From: an uncultured Longilinea sp.
Lineage (GTDB): Bacteria > Chloroflexota > Anaerolineae > Anaerolineales > Anaerolineaceae
DNA: 13,272 nt
NCBI GenBank assembly: GCA_937863945.1
Contig: CALMIB010000470.1
Span: forward strand, 1-13,272
Direction of reading: 5' to 3'
Shown in pieces: positions 1 through 7,095 of the stretch. The first letter of the stretch is position 1; each line of letters begins with the position of its first letter. A program made the position numbers and the translations under genes. Under the pieces are notes generated by a model. That model saw only the letters and a list, made by a program, of their open reading frames with translations. It searched no databases and was not told the DNA's origin.

Positions 1-1046
1 TGATGCAGATACTGGACGTGTTGTTATTTTACGTGGCGCATGGGGCGGAATTAATCCGGTTGGACGCGATCGCCTACCTGTGGAAGCAGGTCGGCACGCC
101 CTGCATTCACCTGCCGCAAACGCACGCGGTCATCCGGTTGATGCGCGCCGTGCTGGATGCAGTTGCGCCACAGGTGCTGCTGGTTACCGAGACCAACGTG
201 CCGCACAGCGACAACATCTCCTATTTCGGCGACGGCGCGAACGAGGCGCAGATGGTGTATAACTTCGCGCTGCCGCCGCTGGTGCTGCATACGCTGCGAA
301 CCGGGAATGCCAGTGCCTTGAGCGCCTGGGCGGCGGATCTGCACCTGCCGACGGATCGTGTCACCTTTTTTAACTTCCTGGCCTCGCATGACGGCATTGG
401 CCTGAACCCGGTGCGGGGCATTTTGTCGCCCGCGCAAATCGAAGCGTTGGTGCAGGGCGCGCTGGCACACGGCGGGCGGGTTTCCTACAAGCACAACCCG
501 GACGGGTCGCAGAGCCCGTATGAGCTTAACATCAATTATTTTGACGCGCTGTCCGACCCGGCCGGCGGCGAGGATGAAACCTTGCAGGTACGGCGCTTCC
601 TGGCGGCGCACGCCATCCTGCTGGCGCTGCGCGGCGTGCCGGGCATTTACTTCCACTCGCTGTTTGGGTCGCGCGGCTGGCCGCAGGGCGTGGACCTGCT
701 GGGGCACAACCGCGCGATCAACCGCCAGAAGTTGGCGCTGGATGAATTAACCACCGGGCTGCAAGACCCCAGTGGGCGGCGACGGATGGTGTTTGACTGG
801 CTGTCCCTTATGCTGCGGGCGCGCGCGGCCGAACCGGCGTTTGATCCATACGCTCCGCAGGAGGTGCTGGACGTGGGGTCAGGCATCTTCGCGCTGCGGC
901 GCGGCAATGTGACCTGCCTGGTGAACGTGACGCCGCGCTCGCTGGCGTTTCCGCCCGGGCTGCGCCGCGGCAACGATCTGCTGGGCAGCCGCAAGAACGC
1001 GGAACTGGAGCCGTACGGCGTGCGCTGGATGAAGATGGGTAAATAA
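1..1046 (+). CDS. GH13 sugar phosphorylase (sucrose/glucosylglycerate phosphorylase-like), C-terminal part
   Basis: Partial gene: the frame is open to the left edge, so the Met at base 3 is probably internal. The fragment keeps the second half of a GH13 (alpha-amylase) barrel. Region II is LIRLDAIAYLWK with the expected nucleophile Asp21 of the fragment. Region III is LLVTETNVPH with acid/base Glu63. Region IV is NFLASHDGIG with the transition-state stabiliser Asp129. The tail ends in the short beta domain usual for GH13. The wording around the catalytic residues, especially SHDGIGLNPVRGIL, resembles subfamily GH13_18, whose members phosphorolyse sucrose, sucrose 6'-phosphate or glucosylglycerate to glucose 1-phosphate. 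The enzyme should be cytosolic, as no signal is expected. The substrate cannot be read from this part. The next gene on this strand starts 82 nt later and is unrelated in function. Confidence 0.85.
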   Translation, partial: MQILDVLLFYVAHGAELIRLDAIAYLWKQVGTPCIHLPQTHAVIRLMRAVLDAVAPQVLLVTETNVPHSDNISYFGDGANEAQMVYNFALPPLVLHTLRTGNASALSAWAADLHLPTDRVTFFNFLASHDGIGLNPVRGILSPAQIEALVQGALAHGGRVSYKHNPDGSQSPYELNINYFDALSDPAGGEDETLQVRRFLAAHAILLALRGVPGIYFHSLFGSRGWPQGVDLLGHNRAINRQKLALDELTTGLQDPSGRRRMVFDWLSLMLRARAAEPAFDPYAPQEVLDVGSGIFALRRGNVTCLVNVTPRSLAFPPGLRRGNDLLGSRKNAELEPYGVRWMKMGK

Positions 1047-1116
1047 TCGCAACGATCAGCCTGCGGGCGCGCGGAAAAAAAATAGGTAAGAATTCGCGCT
1101 CGACCAGCCGTTCTGT

Positions 1117-1122
1117 TACAAT
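1117..1122 (+). promoter_or_regulatory. Candidate -10 box six bases before an ATG
   Basis: TACAAT ends six bases before the ATG at 1129, and there is no Shine-Dalgarno sequence. A weak -35 (TTCGCG at 1093-1098) lies 18 bases upstream. With a normal start about seven bases after the -10, the transcript would begin at the initiation codon itself, so the mRNA would be leaderless. The box is seen; its use is inferred. Confidence 0.4.
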
Positions 1123-1128
1123 TTCTGC

Positions 1129-2436
1129 ATGCACATTCACCGCCGCCCCTTTCTGGCGCTGCTGCTGGCGCTGATCTTGCCTGCGCTGGCCTGCAACCTG
1201 CCCTCGCGGGCGCGCATGCAGGCGACCGGCACGCCGGGCAGCATTGAACTGGCCACGCAGACCGCCCCGCCCACCGCGACGCCCAACGTGCAGCTCCAGC
1301 CGCCACTGGGCACCGCGCTGGCGCAGGAAAAACCGCGCTTCCCCGACAGCGAGATTGTCTATTCGCCCGCCGCGCTGGGTTTCGACGCTGCGGCCTTCAT
1401 CGATTCGGCCGGCGGTTTCCTGCGCGGCTACAGCGAAACGGTGGACAAGGAGGCGTTGAGCGGCGCGCAGATCGTCCAGCGCGTGGCCGAAGAGACCTCC
1501 ACCAACCCGCGGCTGCTGCTCGGGCTGCTGGAATATACCTCCGGCTGGGTGTACGGGCAGCCCGCGCCGGGCAGCGACCCGGCTTACCCGCTGGGGTTTG
1601 AGAACCCGGCCTACCGCGGGCTGGACCGCGAACTCCGCCTGGCGGTGCGCTACCTTTCGCAGGGTTATTACGCTGCCCGCGCCGGGCAATTGGGGCAAAT
1701 TGTCTTCCCTGACGGCGTGATGGTGGAATTGCCGGCGGATGCCAACCCGGGCATGGCCGCGCTGTATTCGCTCTTCGCGCGGCTGCTGCCCTTCATCGAC
1801 TGGCAGAACGCCATCCTTGGGCCGGAAGGTTTCATTGATTTCTATGCCGCGCGCTTTGGCGACCCGTGGTCGCGCGCGGCCGAGCCGCTGCTGCCCGCCG
1901 GCCTGACGCAGCCGGCGCTTGACCTGCCCATCCCGCCCGGCCAGACCTGGGCTTTCACCGGCGGGCCGCACATCGCCTGGGGCGTGGGATCGCCCGCGGG
2001 CGCGATCGACCTGGCGCCCATCGCCGGCACCGGCTGCAAACCCGCCCCGCAGCAGGCCGTGGCGGCTGCCCCCGGCGTGGTGGTGCGTTCGACGCGCGGC
2101 GCGCTGGCGCTGGACCTGGACGGCGACGGCAACGAGCAGACCGGCTGGGTGCTGGTGTATATGCACCTGGCCAACCGCGCGGCGGTTGGTTCGAGGGTGG
2201 AAGCCGGTGAACCGCTGGGCAACCCCTCCTGCGAGGGTGGCGCGGCCACCGGCGCGCACGTGCACCTGGCGCGCAAGTACAACGGCGAATGGCTGGGACT
2301 GGAGCTGATTCCCTACGTGCTTTCGGGCTGGCAGGTCGAGGCCGGCGACAAGCCTTACAAGGGCCGGCTGGTGCGCGGCAACCAGGTGGTCACGGCCAGT
2401 TCCAGCGGCATGAGCGGCTCATCCGTCTCGCGTTAA
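1129..2436 (+). CDS. Lipoprotein with M23-family peptidase domain
   Basis: A 435-residue secreted lipoprotein. The signal peptide ends in the lipobox LPALAC, giving lipidated Cys22. A Thr/Pro/Ala-rich linker follows. Residues about 110-240 form a helical region with the stretch IVQRVAEETSTNPRLLLGLL, which I cannot assign. The C-terminal part (about 270-400) is an M23 (LytM/lysostaphin-type) fold. It has His281, Asp294, His346 and the HVH pair His377/His379, which match the zinc-binding and catalytic positions of active M23 enzymes. The spacing between His281 and Asp294 is longer than the usual HxxxD, as in the variant where GPHxxWGxGSP precedes xxxD. Known M23 enzymes cut peptidoglycan cross-links, so a role in wall remodelling at the outer face of the membrane is likely. 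The ATG at 1129 is chosen because it gives a complete signal peptide; it has no Shine-Dalgarno. Confidence 0.85.
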   Translation: MHIHRRPFLALLLALILPALACNLPSRARMQATGTPGSIELATQTAPPTATPNVQLQPPLGTALAQEKPRFPDSEIVYSPAALGFDAAAFIDSAGGFLRGYSETVDKEALSGAQIVQRVAEETSTNPRLLLGLLEYTSGWVYGQPAPGSDPAYPLGFENPAYRGLDRELRLAVRYLSQGYYAARAGQLGQIVFPDGVMVELPADANPGMAALYSLFARLLPFIDWQNAILGPEGFIDFYAARFGDPWSRAAEPLLPAGLTQPALDLPIPPGQTWAFTGGPHIAWGVGSPAGAIDLAPIAGTGCKPAPQQAVAAAPGVVVRSTRGALALDLDGDGNEQTGWVLVYMHLANRAAVGSRVEAGEPLGNPSCEGGAATGAHVHLARKYNGEWLGLELIPYVLSGWQVEAGDKPYKGRLVRGNQVVTASSSGMSGSSVSR

Positions 2437-2462
2437 ACGGGAAAATTTCGCTAAAAAATGAC

Positions 2463-2491
2463 TTGACGTGTTTATACAAGTGACCTATAGT
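2463..2491 (+). promoter_or_regulatory. Sigma-70-type promoter for the two small-protein genes
   Basis: TTGACG (2463-2468) and TATAGT (2486-2491) are separated by exactly 17 bases and each matches the consensus at five of six positions. The expected start near 2498 leaves a leader of roughly 70 bases before the gene at 2568. This is one of the two clearest promoters in the window and suggests strong constitutive expression. Confidence 0.7.
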
Positions 2492-2567
2492 TTAGGTAGT
2501 CACAAATGTTGGCCATTGCTTGGATAGGACGTTCAACAGGATGATAAACAGGCTCTTGGGAGGATGA

Positions 2568-2765
2568 ATGGACGAACTCGTCAAACTTGTCAGCCAGAAG
2601 ACTGGCATCTCCGAACAGCAGGCCAAAGCGGCTGTTGAAACGGTGCTCAATTTCCTGAAACAAAAATTGCCCGCGCCGATTGCCGGACAGATTGATGGGC
2701 TGCTGAAAGGCGGCGCTCAGGGCGACGATTTGCTCAAGGGATTGGGTAATTTGCTGGGCAAGTAA
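2568..2765 (+). CDS. Small helical protein, DUF2267-like
   Basis: A 65-residue protein, predicted soluble and cytosolic, beginning MDELVKLVSQKTGISEQQAK. It consists of an amphipathic N-terminal helical region, a KLPAPIAGQIDGLL segment and a Gly/Leu-rich tail ending GLGNLLGK. From memory this wording matches short bacterial proteins annotated as DUF2267-like; their function is unknown and I do not assign one. The start is supported by GGGAGG at 2558-2563. A second ATG at 2564 is out of frame. The gene sits behind a near-consensus promoter and 53 nt ahead of the DUF4332 gene with no terminator between them, so the two are probably co-transcribed. Confidence 0.75.
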   Translation: MDELVKLVSQKTGISEQQAKAAVETVLNFLKQKLPAPIAGQIDGLLKGGAQGDDLLKGLGNLLGK

Positions 2766-2818
2766 AGCACTTAATCACCCAATTTCATCGTTCAGCTTAT
2801 CAAATCAGGAGAAGTATC

Positions 2819-3223
2819 ATGGCTAATCTGCTCACCGTTGAAGGAATTGGACCCACGTATGCGGAAAAACTCAAGGGAGCCGGCATTGCCAGCACCGAGG
2901 CGCTGCTCAAGGCTGGCGCCACGCCCAAGGGCCGTAAGGAACTGGCCGAAAAGGCCGGCATCAGCGACGCCCTGATCCTCGAATGGGTCAACCACGTTGA
3001 TCTGTTTCGCATCAAAGGCGTGGCCGAAGAATATGCCGACCTGCTGGAAGAAGCCGGCGTGGATACCGTGCCTGAGCTGGCCCAGCGCGCCGCCAAGAAC
3101 CTGTTCCAGAAGATTTTGGAAGTCAACGAAGCCAAGAAGCTCGTCCGCCGCACGCCCACCGAGAAGATGGTGGCCGATTGGATCGACCAGGCCAAGAAGC
3201 TGCCGCGTGTGATCACCTATTAG
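2819..3223 (+). CDS. DUF4332 domain protein (tandem helix-hairpin-helix)
   Basis: A 134-residue protein made of two helix-hairpin-helix-like units. The first, at residues 9-23, reads EGIGPTYAEKLKGAGI. The second, at about 66-80, reads KGVAEEYADLLEEAG. The remaining helices are rich in Lys and Glu, and the protein ends in LPRVITY. This is the pattern of DUF4332 (PF14229), which resembles the HhH DNA-binding modules of polymerases and ligases. Binding to DNA is plausible but unproven for this family. Translation should be efficient: AGGAGA at 2807-2812 precedes the ATG by six bases. A strong terminator follows, so this is the last gene of a two-gene operon with the DUF2267-like protein. Confidence 0.85.
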   Translation: MANLLTVEGIGPTYAEKLKGAGIASTEALLKAGATPKGRKELAEKAGISDALILEWVNHVDLFRIKGVAEEYADLLEEAGVDTVPELAQRAAKNLFQKILEVNEAKKLVRRTPTEKMVADWIDQAKKLPRVITY

Positions 3224-3242
3224 TCACCCCTTGTCTCCCGCT

Positions 3243-3270
3243 CCCCCGCAGCCCTGCGGGGGTAATTTTT
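3243..3270 (+). terminator. Rho-independent terminator
   Basis: CCCCCGCA (3243-3250) pairs perfectly with TGCGGGGG (3255-3262) around a GCCC loop, followed by TAATTTTT. It ends the DUF2267-like/DUF4332 operon, 19 bases after the stop codon, and separates it from the B12 promoter that starts 18 bases later. Confidence 0.9.
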
Positions 3271-3287
3271 ATTAGCCTTTACCGGGC

Positions 3288-3316
3288 TTGACAGTCTCCT
3301 CAAGCGGGCATACAAT
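3288..3316 (+). promoter_or_regulatory. Sigma-70-type promoter for the riboswitch and btu operon
   Basis: TTGACA (3288-3293, full consensus) and TACAAT (3311-3316, five of six) are 17 bases apart. The transcript would start near 3323, about 13 bases before the riboswitch P1 stem. Control therefore appears to be by the RNA and not by a weak promoter. Confidence 0.8.
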
Positions 3317-3335
3317 GACCTCGACAATTGAATAG

Positions 3336-3465
<130 letters not shown>

Positions 3466-3524
3466 GTTGATCCACAACTTCGCGGAAAAGGAGGTGGAAA
3501 CGTGCCTGACCAAACCACAAACTT

Positions 3525-3550
3525 CCCTGTCCACGCGGACAGGGTTTTTA
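3525..3550 (+). terminator. Riboswitch-controlled intrinsic terminator
   Basis: CCCTGTCC (3525-3532) and GGACAGGG (3537-3544) form an eight-pair stem with an ACGC loop, followed directly by TTTTTA. It lies between the aptamer and btuF, about 100 bases before the start codon, which is the position expected for the switching terminator. Confidence 0.85.
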
Positions 3551-3605
3551 ATTTTTACCGGTCGGCAGCGCACAGCAAAAGTGACAGAGTTCAGTAGTGC
3601 CGTCT

Positions 3606-3621
3606 GCCGGGCAATCCCGGC
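3606..3621 (+). other. GC-rich hairpin in the btuF leader
   Basis: GCCGGG (3606-3611) and CCCGGC (3616-3621) pair around a CAAT tetraloop. There is no T-run immediately after it, so it is not a standard terminator. It can compete with an upstream pairing of CGGCAG (3563-3568) and CTGCCG (3604-3609). It may shape access to the btuF start 22 bases downstream, or be incidental. Confidence 0.4.
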
Positions 3622-3642
3622 CTTCGTATTCTTTTATTCACC

Positions 3643-4578
3643 ATGGGAATGGACATGAAACGACTGACAACCCTTGTTACCCTCAGTATTCTGGCAGCTC
3701 TGCTGCTTTCAGCCTGCGGCGCTGCCGTGACGCCCACCGCCGCCCCCATCACGCTCACCGACGGCCTGAGCCGGACGGTTTCGCTGGCGGCCCCGGCGCA
3801 GAAGATCGTCTCGCTGGCGCCCTCCAACACCGAAATCCTGTTCGCCATCGGCGCGGGCGGGCAGATGGTTGGGCGCGACGAATTCTCCGACTACCCGGCC
3901 GAAGCCAAAGCGCTGCCCAGCGTGGGCGGCTCGATGGGCACCTACTCGCTGGAGACCATCGCCAGCCTGAAACCCGACCTGGTGCTGGCCGCCGAGATCA
4001 ATACGCCCGAGCAGGTCAAATCTCTGGAAGACCTGGGCCTGACGGTATATTACCTGTCCAATCCGAAGGACCTGGACGGCATGTATGCCAATCTGAAGAT
4101 TGTGGGCCGGCTCGCCGGACGCGAGAGTGAGGCGGATGCGCTGGCTGCCTCGCTGCAGGCGCGCGTGCAGGCGGTGACGGAGAAGTTGATGCCAATTTCC
4201 AGCACCATCACGGTCTTTTATGAGATGGACGGCAGCGACCCGGCCAAGCCCTGGACGGCCGGTGGTGGCACTTTCCTGTCGCAGTTGATCGACCTGGCCG
4301 GTGGAATGAATATTGGCAACAATCTACAGGGCGATTATGTCCAGATGAGCCAGGAGGAGCTGCTGGTGGCCAACCCGGGCGTTATCTTGCTGGGCGATGC
4401 GGCCTACGGCGTGACCGCCGAGCAGGTGGCTGCACGCCCGGGGTGGGATGCGCTGGCGGCGGTGCAGCAGGGCCGCATTTATCCATTTGATGATAACCTG
4501 GTCAGCCGCCCCGGCCCGCGCCTGGTGGATGGGCTGGAACAAATCGCCAGGCTGTTGCGGCCTGAGTTGTTCAAGTAA
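3643..4578 (+). CDS. btuF: Cobalamin ABC transporter substrate-binding lipoprotein
   Basis: A 311-residue lipoprotein: a hydrophobic signal ends in LLLSAC, lipidating Cys25. The rest is a class III (helical-backbone) periplasmic binding fold. It has the usual opening KIVSLAPSNTEILFAIGAG (from residue 54), including Glu64, at the position that in BtuF-type proteins docks to the permease. A second landmark is PWTAGGGTFLSQLIDLAGG. Related proteins bind B12, haem or iron-siderophores; the cobalamin riboswitch directly upstream makes B12 or a corrinoid the likely ligand. In an organism without an outer membrane it would be tethered outside the cytoplasmic membrane. The ATG codons at 3643, 3649 and 3655 are in frame; the last (MKRLTTLVTL) gives the most typical signal peptide. 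None has a strong Shine-Dalgarno. Confidence 0.9.
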   Translation: MGMDMKRLTTLVTLSILAALLLSACGAAVTPTAAPITLTDGLSRTVSLAAPAQKIVSLAPSNTEILFAIGAGGQMVGRDEFSDYPAEAKALPSVGGSMGTYSLETIASLKPDLVLAAEINTPEQVKSLEDLGLTVYYLSNPKDLDGMYANLKIVGRLAGRESEADALAASLQARVQAVTEKLMPISSTITVFYEMDGSDPAKPWTAGGGTFLSQLIDLAGGMNIGNNLQGDYVQMSQEELLVANPGVILLGDAAYGVTAEQVAARPGWDALAAVQQGRIYPFDDNLVSRPGPRLVDGLEQIARLLRPELFK

Positions 4579-4797
4579 AAGAAAAGATAGCCATAGAGGG
4601 CACAGAGAAAGTGGACACAGAGAATCTATGAAAAGAAAAGAGGAATCCACAGAACGAATCGCGTGCCCGAATGCGCGTGGGATGATTCGCGAACTTTGGC
4701 TTTCGGGAAGCAAGTCCAGGAGCCTGTTTGCCTCTCTTTGTTTTCCATCTCTTTCTTCTTTCTCTGAGACCTCCGTGCCCTCTGTGGCTATTTCCTC
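4579..4797. repeat. Imperfect inverted repeat element, copy A (btuF-btuC gap)
   Basis: The 219-base gap is almost filled by a large imperfect palindrome. The outer arms, 4587-4607 and 4771-4791, are 19 of 21 identical when one is reversed; the core reads AGCCAYAGAGGGCACRGAG. Weaker similarity continues inward through purine-rich (AAAGA) sequence on the left and its pyrimidine-rich counterpart on the right. The middle contains a further CGAATC...GATTCG pairing. The right arm ends seven bases before the btuC ATG. I see no coding sequence or terminator T-run. It resembles a second element at 6622-6720. Confidence 0.65.
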
Positions 4798-5829
4798 ATG
4801 ATGAAATTCTCAACCCGCCCCTACCTCATCAGCGTCCTTGCGCTGGCAGCCGCCCTGGTGCTCAGCGTGGCGGTCGGCAGCGTGTTCATCCCGCCGGCCG
4901 CGCTGTGGGACCTGATCCGGGCGGCGTTGACCGGCAGCCAGCCGTTGCTGCCGCAGGCGGATACCTACGCCACCATCCTGCTGTCGCTGCGCCTGCCGCG
5001 CACGTTGCTGGTGGCAATCACCGGCGCGGCGCTGGCAACCAGCGGCGGCGCCTACCAGGGGCTGTTCCGCAACCCGCTGGCCGATCCGTACCTGATCGGG
5101 GTGGCATCCGGCGCCGGGCTGGGCGCGGTGCTGGCCATGACGATTCAATCGCCGCGGGGAACCATCGGGCTGCTGGCGGTGCCGCTGGCGGCCTTTGCCG
5201 GCGCGCTGCTGACCGTGTGGGTGGTGTATCAACTGGCGCGGGTGGGGCGCACCGTGCCCACCACCAACCTGATCCTGGCCGGCGTGGCGGTCAGTTCGTT
5301 CTGCACCGCGCTGAGTTCGTTTTTGATGCTCAACGCCACCGGCGAGCTGCGCCGCGCGCTGGTGTGGCAGTTGGGCGGCTCGACGCTCTCCGGCTGGCAG
5401 CCGGTATTGGCCGTGCTGCCCTACCTGGCAGCCGGTGTCGGCGTGCTGTTAGCCAGCGGGCACGCGCTCAACGTGCTGCAATTCGGCGACGAGCAGGCCC
5501 ACCAATTGGGGCTGCCGGTGGAACGCGTGCGGCGCATCGTCGTCGTGGCAGCCACTCTCACCACCGCAGCGGCGGTGGCCTTCGCCGGGGTGATCGGCTT
5601 TGTCGGGCTGATCGTCCCGCACCTGGTGCGGCTGGCCTGGGGCGGCGACTACCGCCGACTGTTGCCGCTTTCCACGCTCGGCGGGGCGGCCTTCCTGCTG
5701 GTCTGCGACGTGCTGGCGCGTGCGTTGATGGCGCCGCAGGAACTGCCGGTGGGCCTGATCACATCACTGGCGGGCGCGCCCTTCTTCCTGTGGGTGCTGC
5801 GCCGCGCCAAACAACAATCCTTCTGGTGA
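4798..5829 (+). CDS. btuC: Cobalamin ABC transporter permease
   Basis: A 343-residue, highly hydrophobic FecCD/BtuC-family permease of the usual length (about ten helices in the family). Diagnostic stretches are the early motif FRNPLADPYLIGVASGAGLG (Arg91 onward), GRTVPTTNLILAGVAVSSF, and AFAGVIGFVGLIVPHLVR, whose following turn contacts the ATPase. The C-terminus is ELPVGLITSLAGAPFFLWVL. It forms the membrane channel through which BtuF hands over its ligand. The start ATGATGAAA has no Shine-Dalgarno; the repeat element ends just before it. The stop codon overlaps the btuD start (TGATG), so these two are translationally coupled. Confidence 0.9.
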   Translation: MMKFSTRPYLISVLALAAALVLSVAVGSVFIPPAALWDLIRAALTGSQPLLPQADTYATILLSLRLPRTLLVAITGAALATSGGAYQGLFRNPLADPYLIGVASGAGLGAVLAMTIQSPRGTIGLLAVPLAAFAGALLTVWVVYQLARVGRTVPTTNLILAGVAVSSFCTALSSFLMLNATGELRRALVWQLGGSTLSGWQPVLAVLPYLAAGVGVLLASGHALNVLQFGDEQAHQLGLPVERVRRIVVVAATLTTAAAVAFAGVIGFVGLIVPHLVRLAWGGDYRRLLPLSTLGGAAFLLVCDVLARALMAPQELPVGLITSLAGAPFFLWVLRRAKQQSFW

Positions 5830-6611
5830 TGCCTATGTTACAAGTGGATTCGCTTTCAGTTTCCTACGGTGAACGCGCCGTGCTCCACGAGGTCAGTTTT
5901 TCGGTGGCGCCGGGCGAGGTGCTGGGTTTGATCGGCCCCAACGGCGCGGGAAAATCGACCCTGATCCGCGCGTTGAGCGGGGTGCTGCCGGTGCGGGCCG
6001 GGCAGGTGCTGGTGGAGGGGCGCAGCCTGCGCGGCATGGGCGCGCCCGACCTGGCCCGGCATCTGGCGGTGGTGCCGCAGGCGCGCAGCCTGCCGCCGGC
6101 CTTCACCGCCTGGGAGACCGTGTTGCTCGGGCGCACACCCTACCTGAACTGGCTGGGGCAGGTTTCGCCCCGCGACGAGGAGATCGCCCGGGAGGCCATG
6201 CGCCGCACCGACACGCTGGCGCTGGCCGAGCGGCGCGTGGGCGAGCTTTCCGGCGGCGAGCAGCAGCGCGTGCTGCTGGCGCGCGCGCTGGCGCAATCGA
6301 CGCCGATTTTGCTGCTGGACGAGCCGACCTCGAACCTGGACCTGCAATACCAGCTCAGCCTGCTGGAGCAGGTGCGCCGCCTGGCCAAACAGGATGAGCT
6401 CTCGGTGGTGATGGTGCTGCACGACCTGAACCTGGTGGCGCGCTATTGCGACCAGGTGGCCCTGCTGGTGGAGGGGCGCATCGTCCGGCACGGCACGGTG
6501 GATGCGGTGTTGACCGCCGGGGTGCTCAGCCAGGCCTACCACGTGCCGCTGGAGGTGCTGCGCGACACGCCCAGCGGGTATCCGGTGGTGCTGCCGGCGA
6601 TATTACAGTGA
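5829..6611 (+). CDS. btuD: Cobalamin ABC transporter ATP-binding protein
   Basis: A 260-residue ABC ATPase of the FepC/BtuD group. Walker A is GPNGAGKST (36-44), the Q-loop is VVPQ with Gln84, the signature is LSGGEQQ (140-146), Walker B is ILLLDEP (160-166), and the H-loop His198 lies in VLHDLN. All catalytic residues are present. It would sit on the cytoplasmic face and drive B12 import through BtuC. The start at 5829 overlaps the btuC stop; the in-frame ATG at 5835 is an alternative. The reading frame is open far upstream through btuC, but that part is low-complexity antisense-like sequence and not a domain. Between this gene and the moaD-like gene lies the second repeat element. Confidence 0.9.
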   Translation: MPMLQVDSLSVSYGERAVLHEVSFSVAPGEVLGLIGPNGAGKSTLIRALSGVLPVRAGQVLVEGRSLRGMGAPDLARHLAVVPQARSLPPAFTAWETVLLGRTPYLNWLGQVSPRDEEIAREAMRRTDTLALAERRVGELSGGEQQRVLLARALAQSTPILLLDEPTSNLDLQYQLSLLEQVRRLAKQDELSVVMVLHDLNLVARYCDQVALLVEGRIVRHGTVDAVLTAGVLSQAYHVPLEVLRDTPSGYPVVLPAILQ

Positions 6612-6621
6612 GAAGAAGAAA

Positions 6622-6720
6622 GCCACCGAGATCGCAGAGAGGAAAATTAATCAGGTATTGAGAAGAGCTTCTTTCCTGAGAATCTCTGTATCCCCTTGGT
6701 TCTCAGTGAACTCTGTGGTT
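6622..6720. repeat. Imperfect inverted repeat element, copy B (btuD-moaD-like gap)
   Basis: AGCCACCGAGATCGCAGAGA (6622-6641) matches the reverse complement of 6701-6720 (AACCACAGAGTTCACTGAGA) at 15 of 20 positions. The inside is A-rich on the left and pyrimidine-rich on the right, with a small GAAG-AG-CTTC hairpin. The outer arm shares CCACAGAG-NN-CAC-N-GAG with copy A at 4579-4797, and like copy A it stops just before a start codon (6723). Confidence 0.55.
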
Positions 6721-6722
6721 AA

Positions 6723-7010
6723 ATGAGCCCCATGCACATCAACCTTTACGCCACCTTCCGGCTGGCTGCCGGGGTGAAGACCATCCAGCTTGACCTGCCG
6801 GCGGGAGCGACCGTCCAGCAGGCGGTGGAAGCGGCGGTGGAACAGTACCCCGCCCTGCGCGTGCACTGGCTGAATGATGCCGGCGAGATCCACGCGCACG
6901 TGCACTGCCTGCTCAACGGCGAGGATGTGGGCAGCCTGGCGGCCGGCTGGCAAACGCCCATGCCTCCCGATGCTGCGCTGGATTTCTTTCCGCCGGTGGC
7001 GGGTGGCTGA
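6723..7010 (+). CDS. MoaD/ThiS-family sulfur carrier protein
   Basis: A 95-residue ubiquitin-fold protein ending in the diagnostic di-glycine (FFPPVAGG). The opening INLYATFRLAAGVKTIQLDL and the segment CLLNGEDVG are the usual beta-strand and turn pattern. In this family the C-terminal Gly is adenylated and thiocarboxylated by an E1-like MoeB/ThiF enzyme, and then donates sulfur. The best-known job is molybdopterin synthase small subunit, but ThiS, tungsten-type MoaD and cysteine- or siderophore-related carriers look alike at this level. No moaE, moeB or thi gene is in the window, so the pathway is open. Two in-frame ATGs (6723 and 6732) are possible; neither has a clear Shine-Dalgarno. It may be co-transcribed with btuD, 111 nt upstream. 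Confidence 0.85.
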   Translation: MSPMHINLYATFRLAAGVKTIQLDLPAGATVQQAVEAAVEQYPALRVHWLNDAGEIHAHVHCLLNGEDVGSLAAGWQTPMPPDAALDFFPPVAGG

Positions 7011-7040
7011 ACAGGAACTCACCTGACCCAGAAAAAAACA

Positions 7041-7073
7041 AAAATCGGCTTTCCCCCCGGAGAGCCGATTTTT
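7041..7073. terminator. Bidirectional terminator between convergent genes
   Basis: AAAATCGGCTTTCC (7041-7054) pairs with GGAGAGCCGATTTT (7059-7072): 14 pairs including one G-U, with a CCCC loop. It is flanked by an A-rich run on the left and a T-run on the right, so it works in both directions. It serves the moaD-like gene (plus) and the small membrane protein gene (minus). On the minus strand it lies 23 bases past the TAA at 7096, but about 80 bases past the in-frame TGA at 7156. Confidence 0.9.
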
Positions 7074-7095
7074 CAATCTGCAAATTGCGTCTAAC

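Noticed and set aside
808..2265. Long minus-strand open frame opposite the M23 lipoprotein
   Set aside because: Arg/Gly/Ala-rich shadow sequence crossing an intergenic region; no signal or domain.
4587..4625. Repeated CACAGAG units as a CRISPR or tandem repeat array
   Set aside because: Units are short, irregularly spaced and arranged as a palindrome, with no constant repeat length or spacers.
4728..5828. Upstream extension of the btuD frame through btuC
   Set aside because: The extension is an Arg/Gly/Ala-rich shadow of btuC. The ABC domain begins right after the ATG at 5829.
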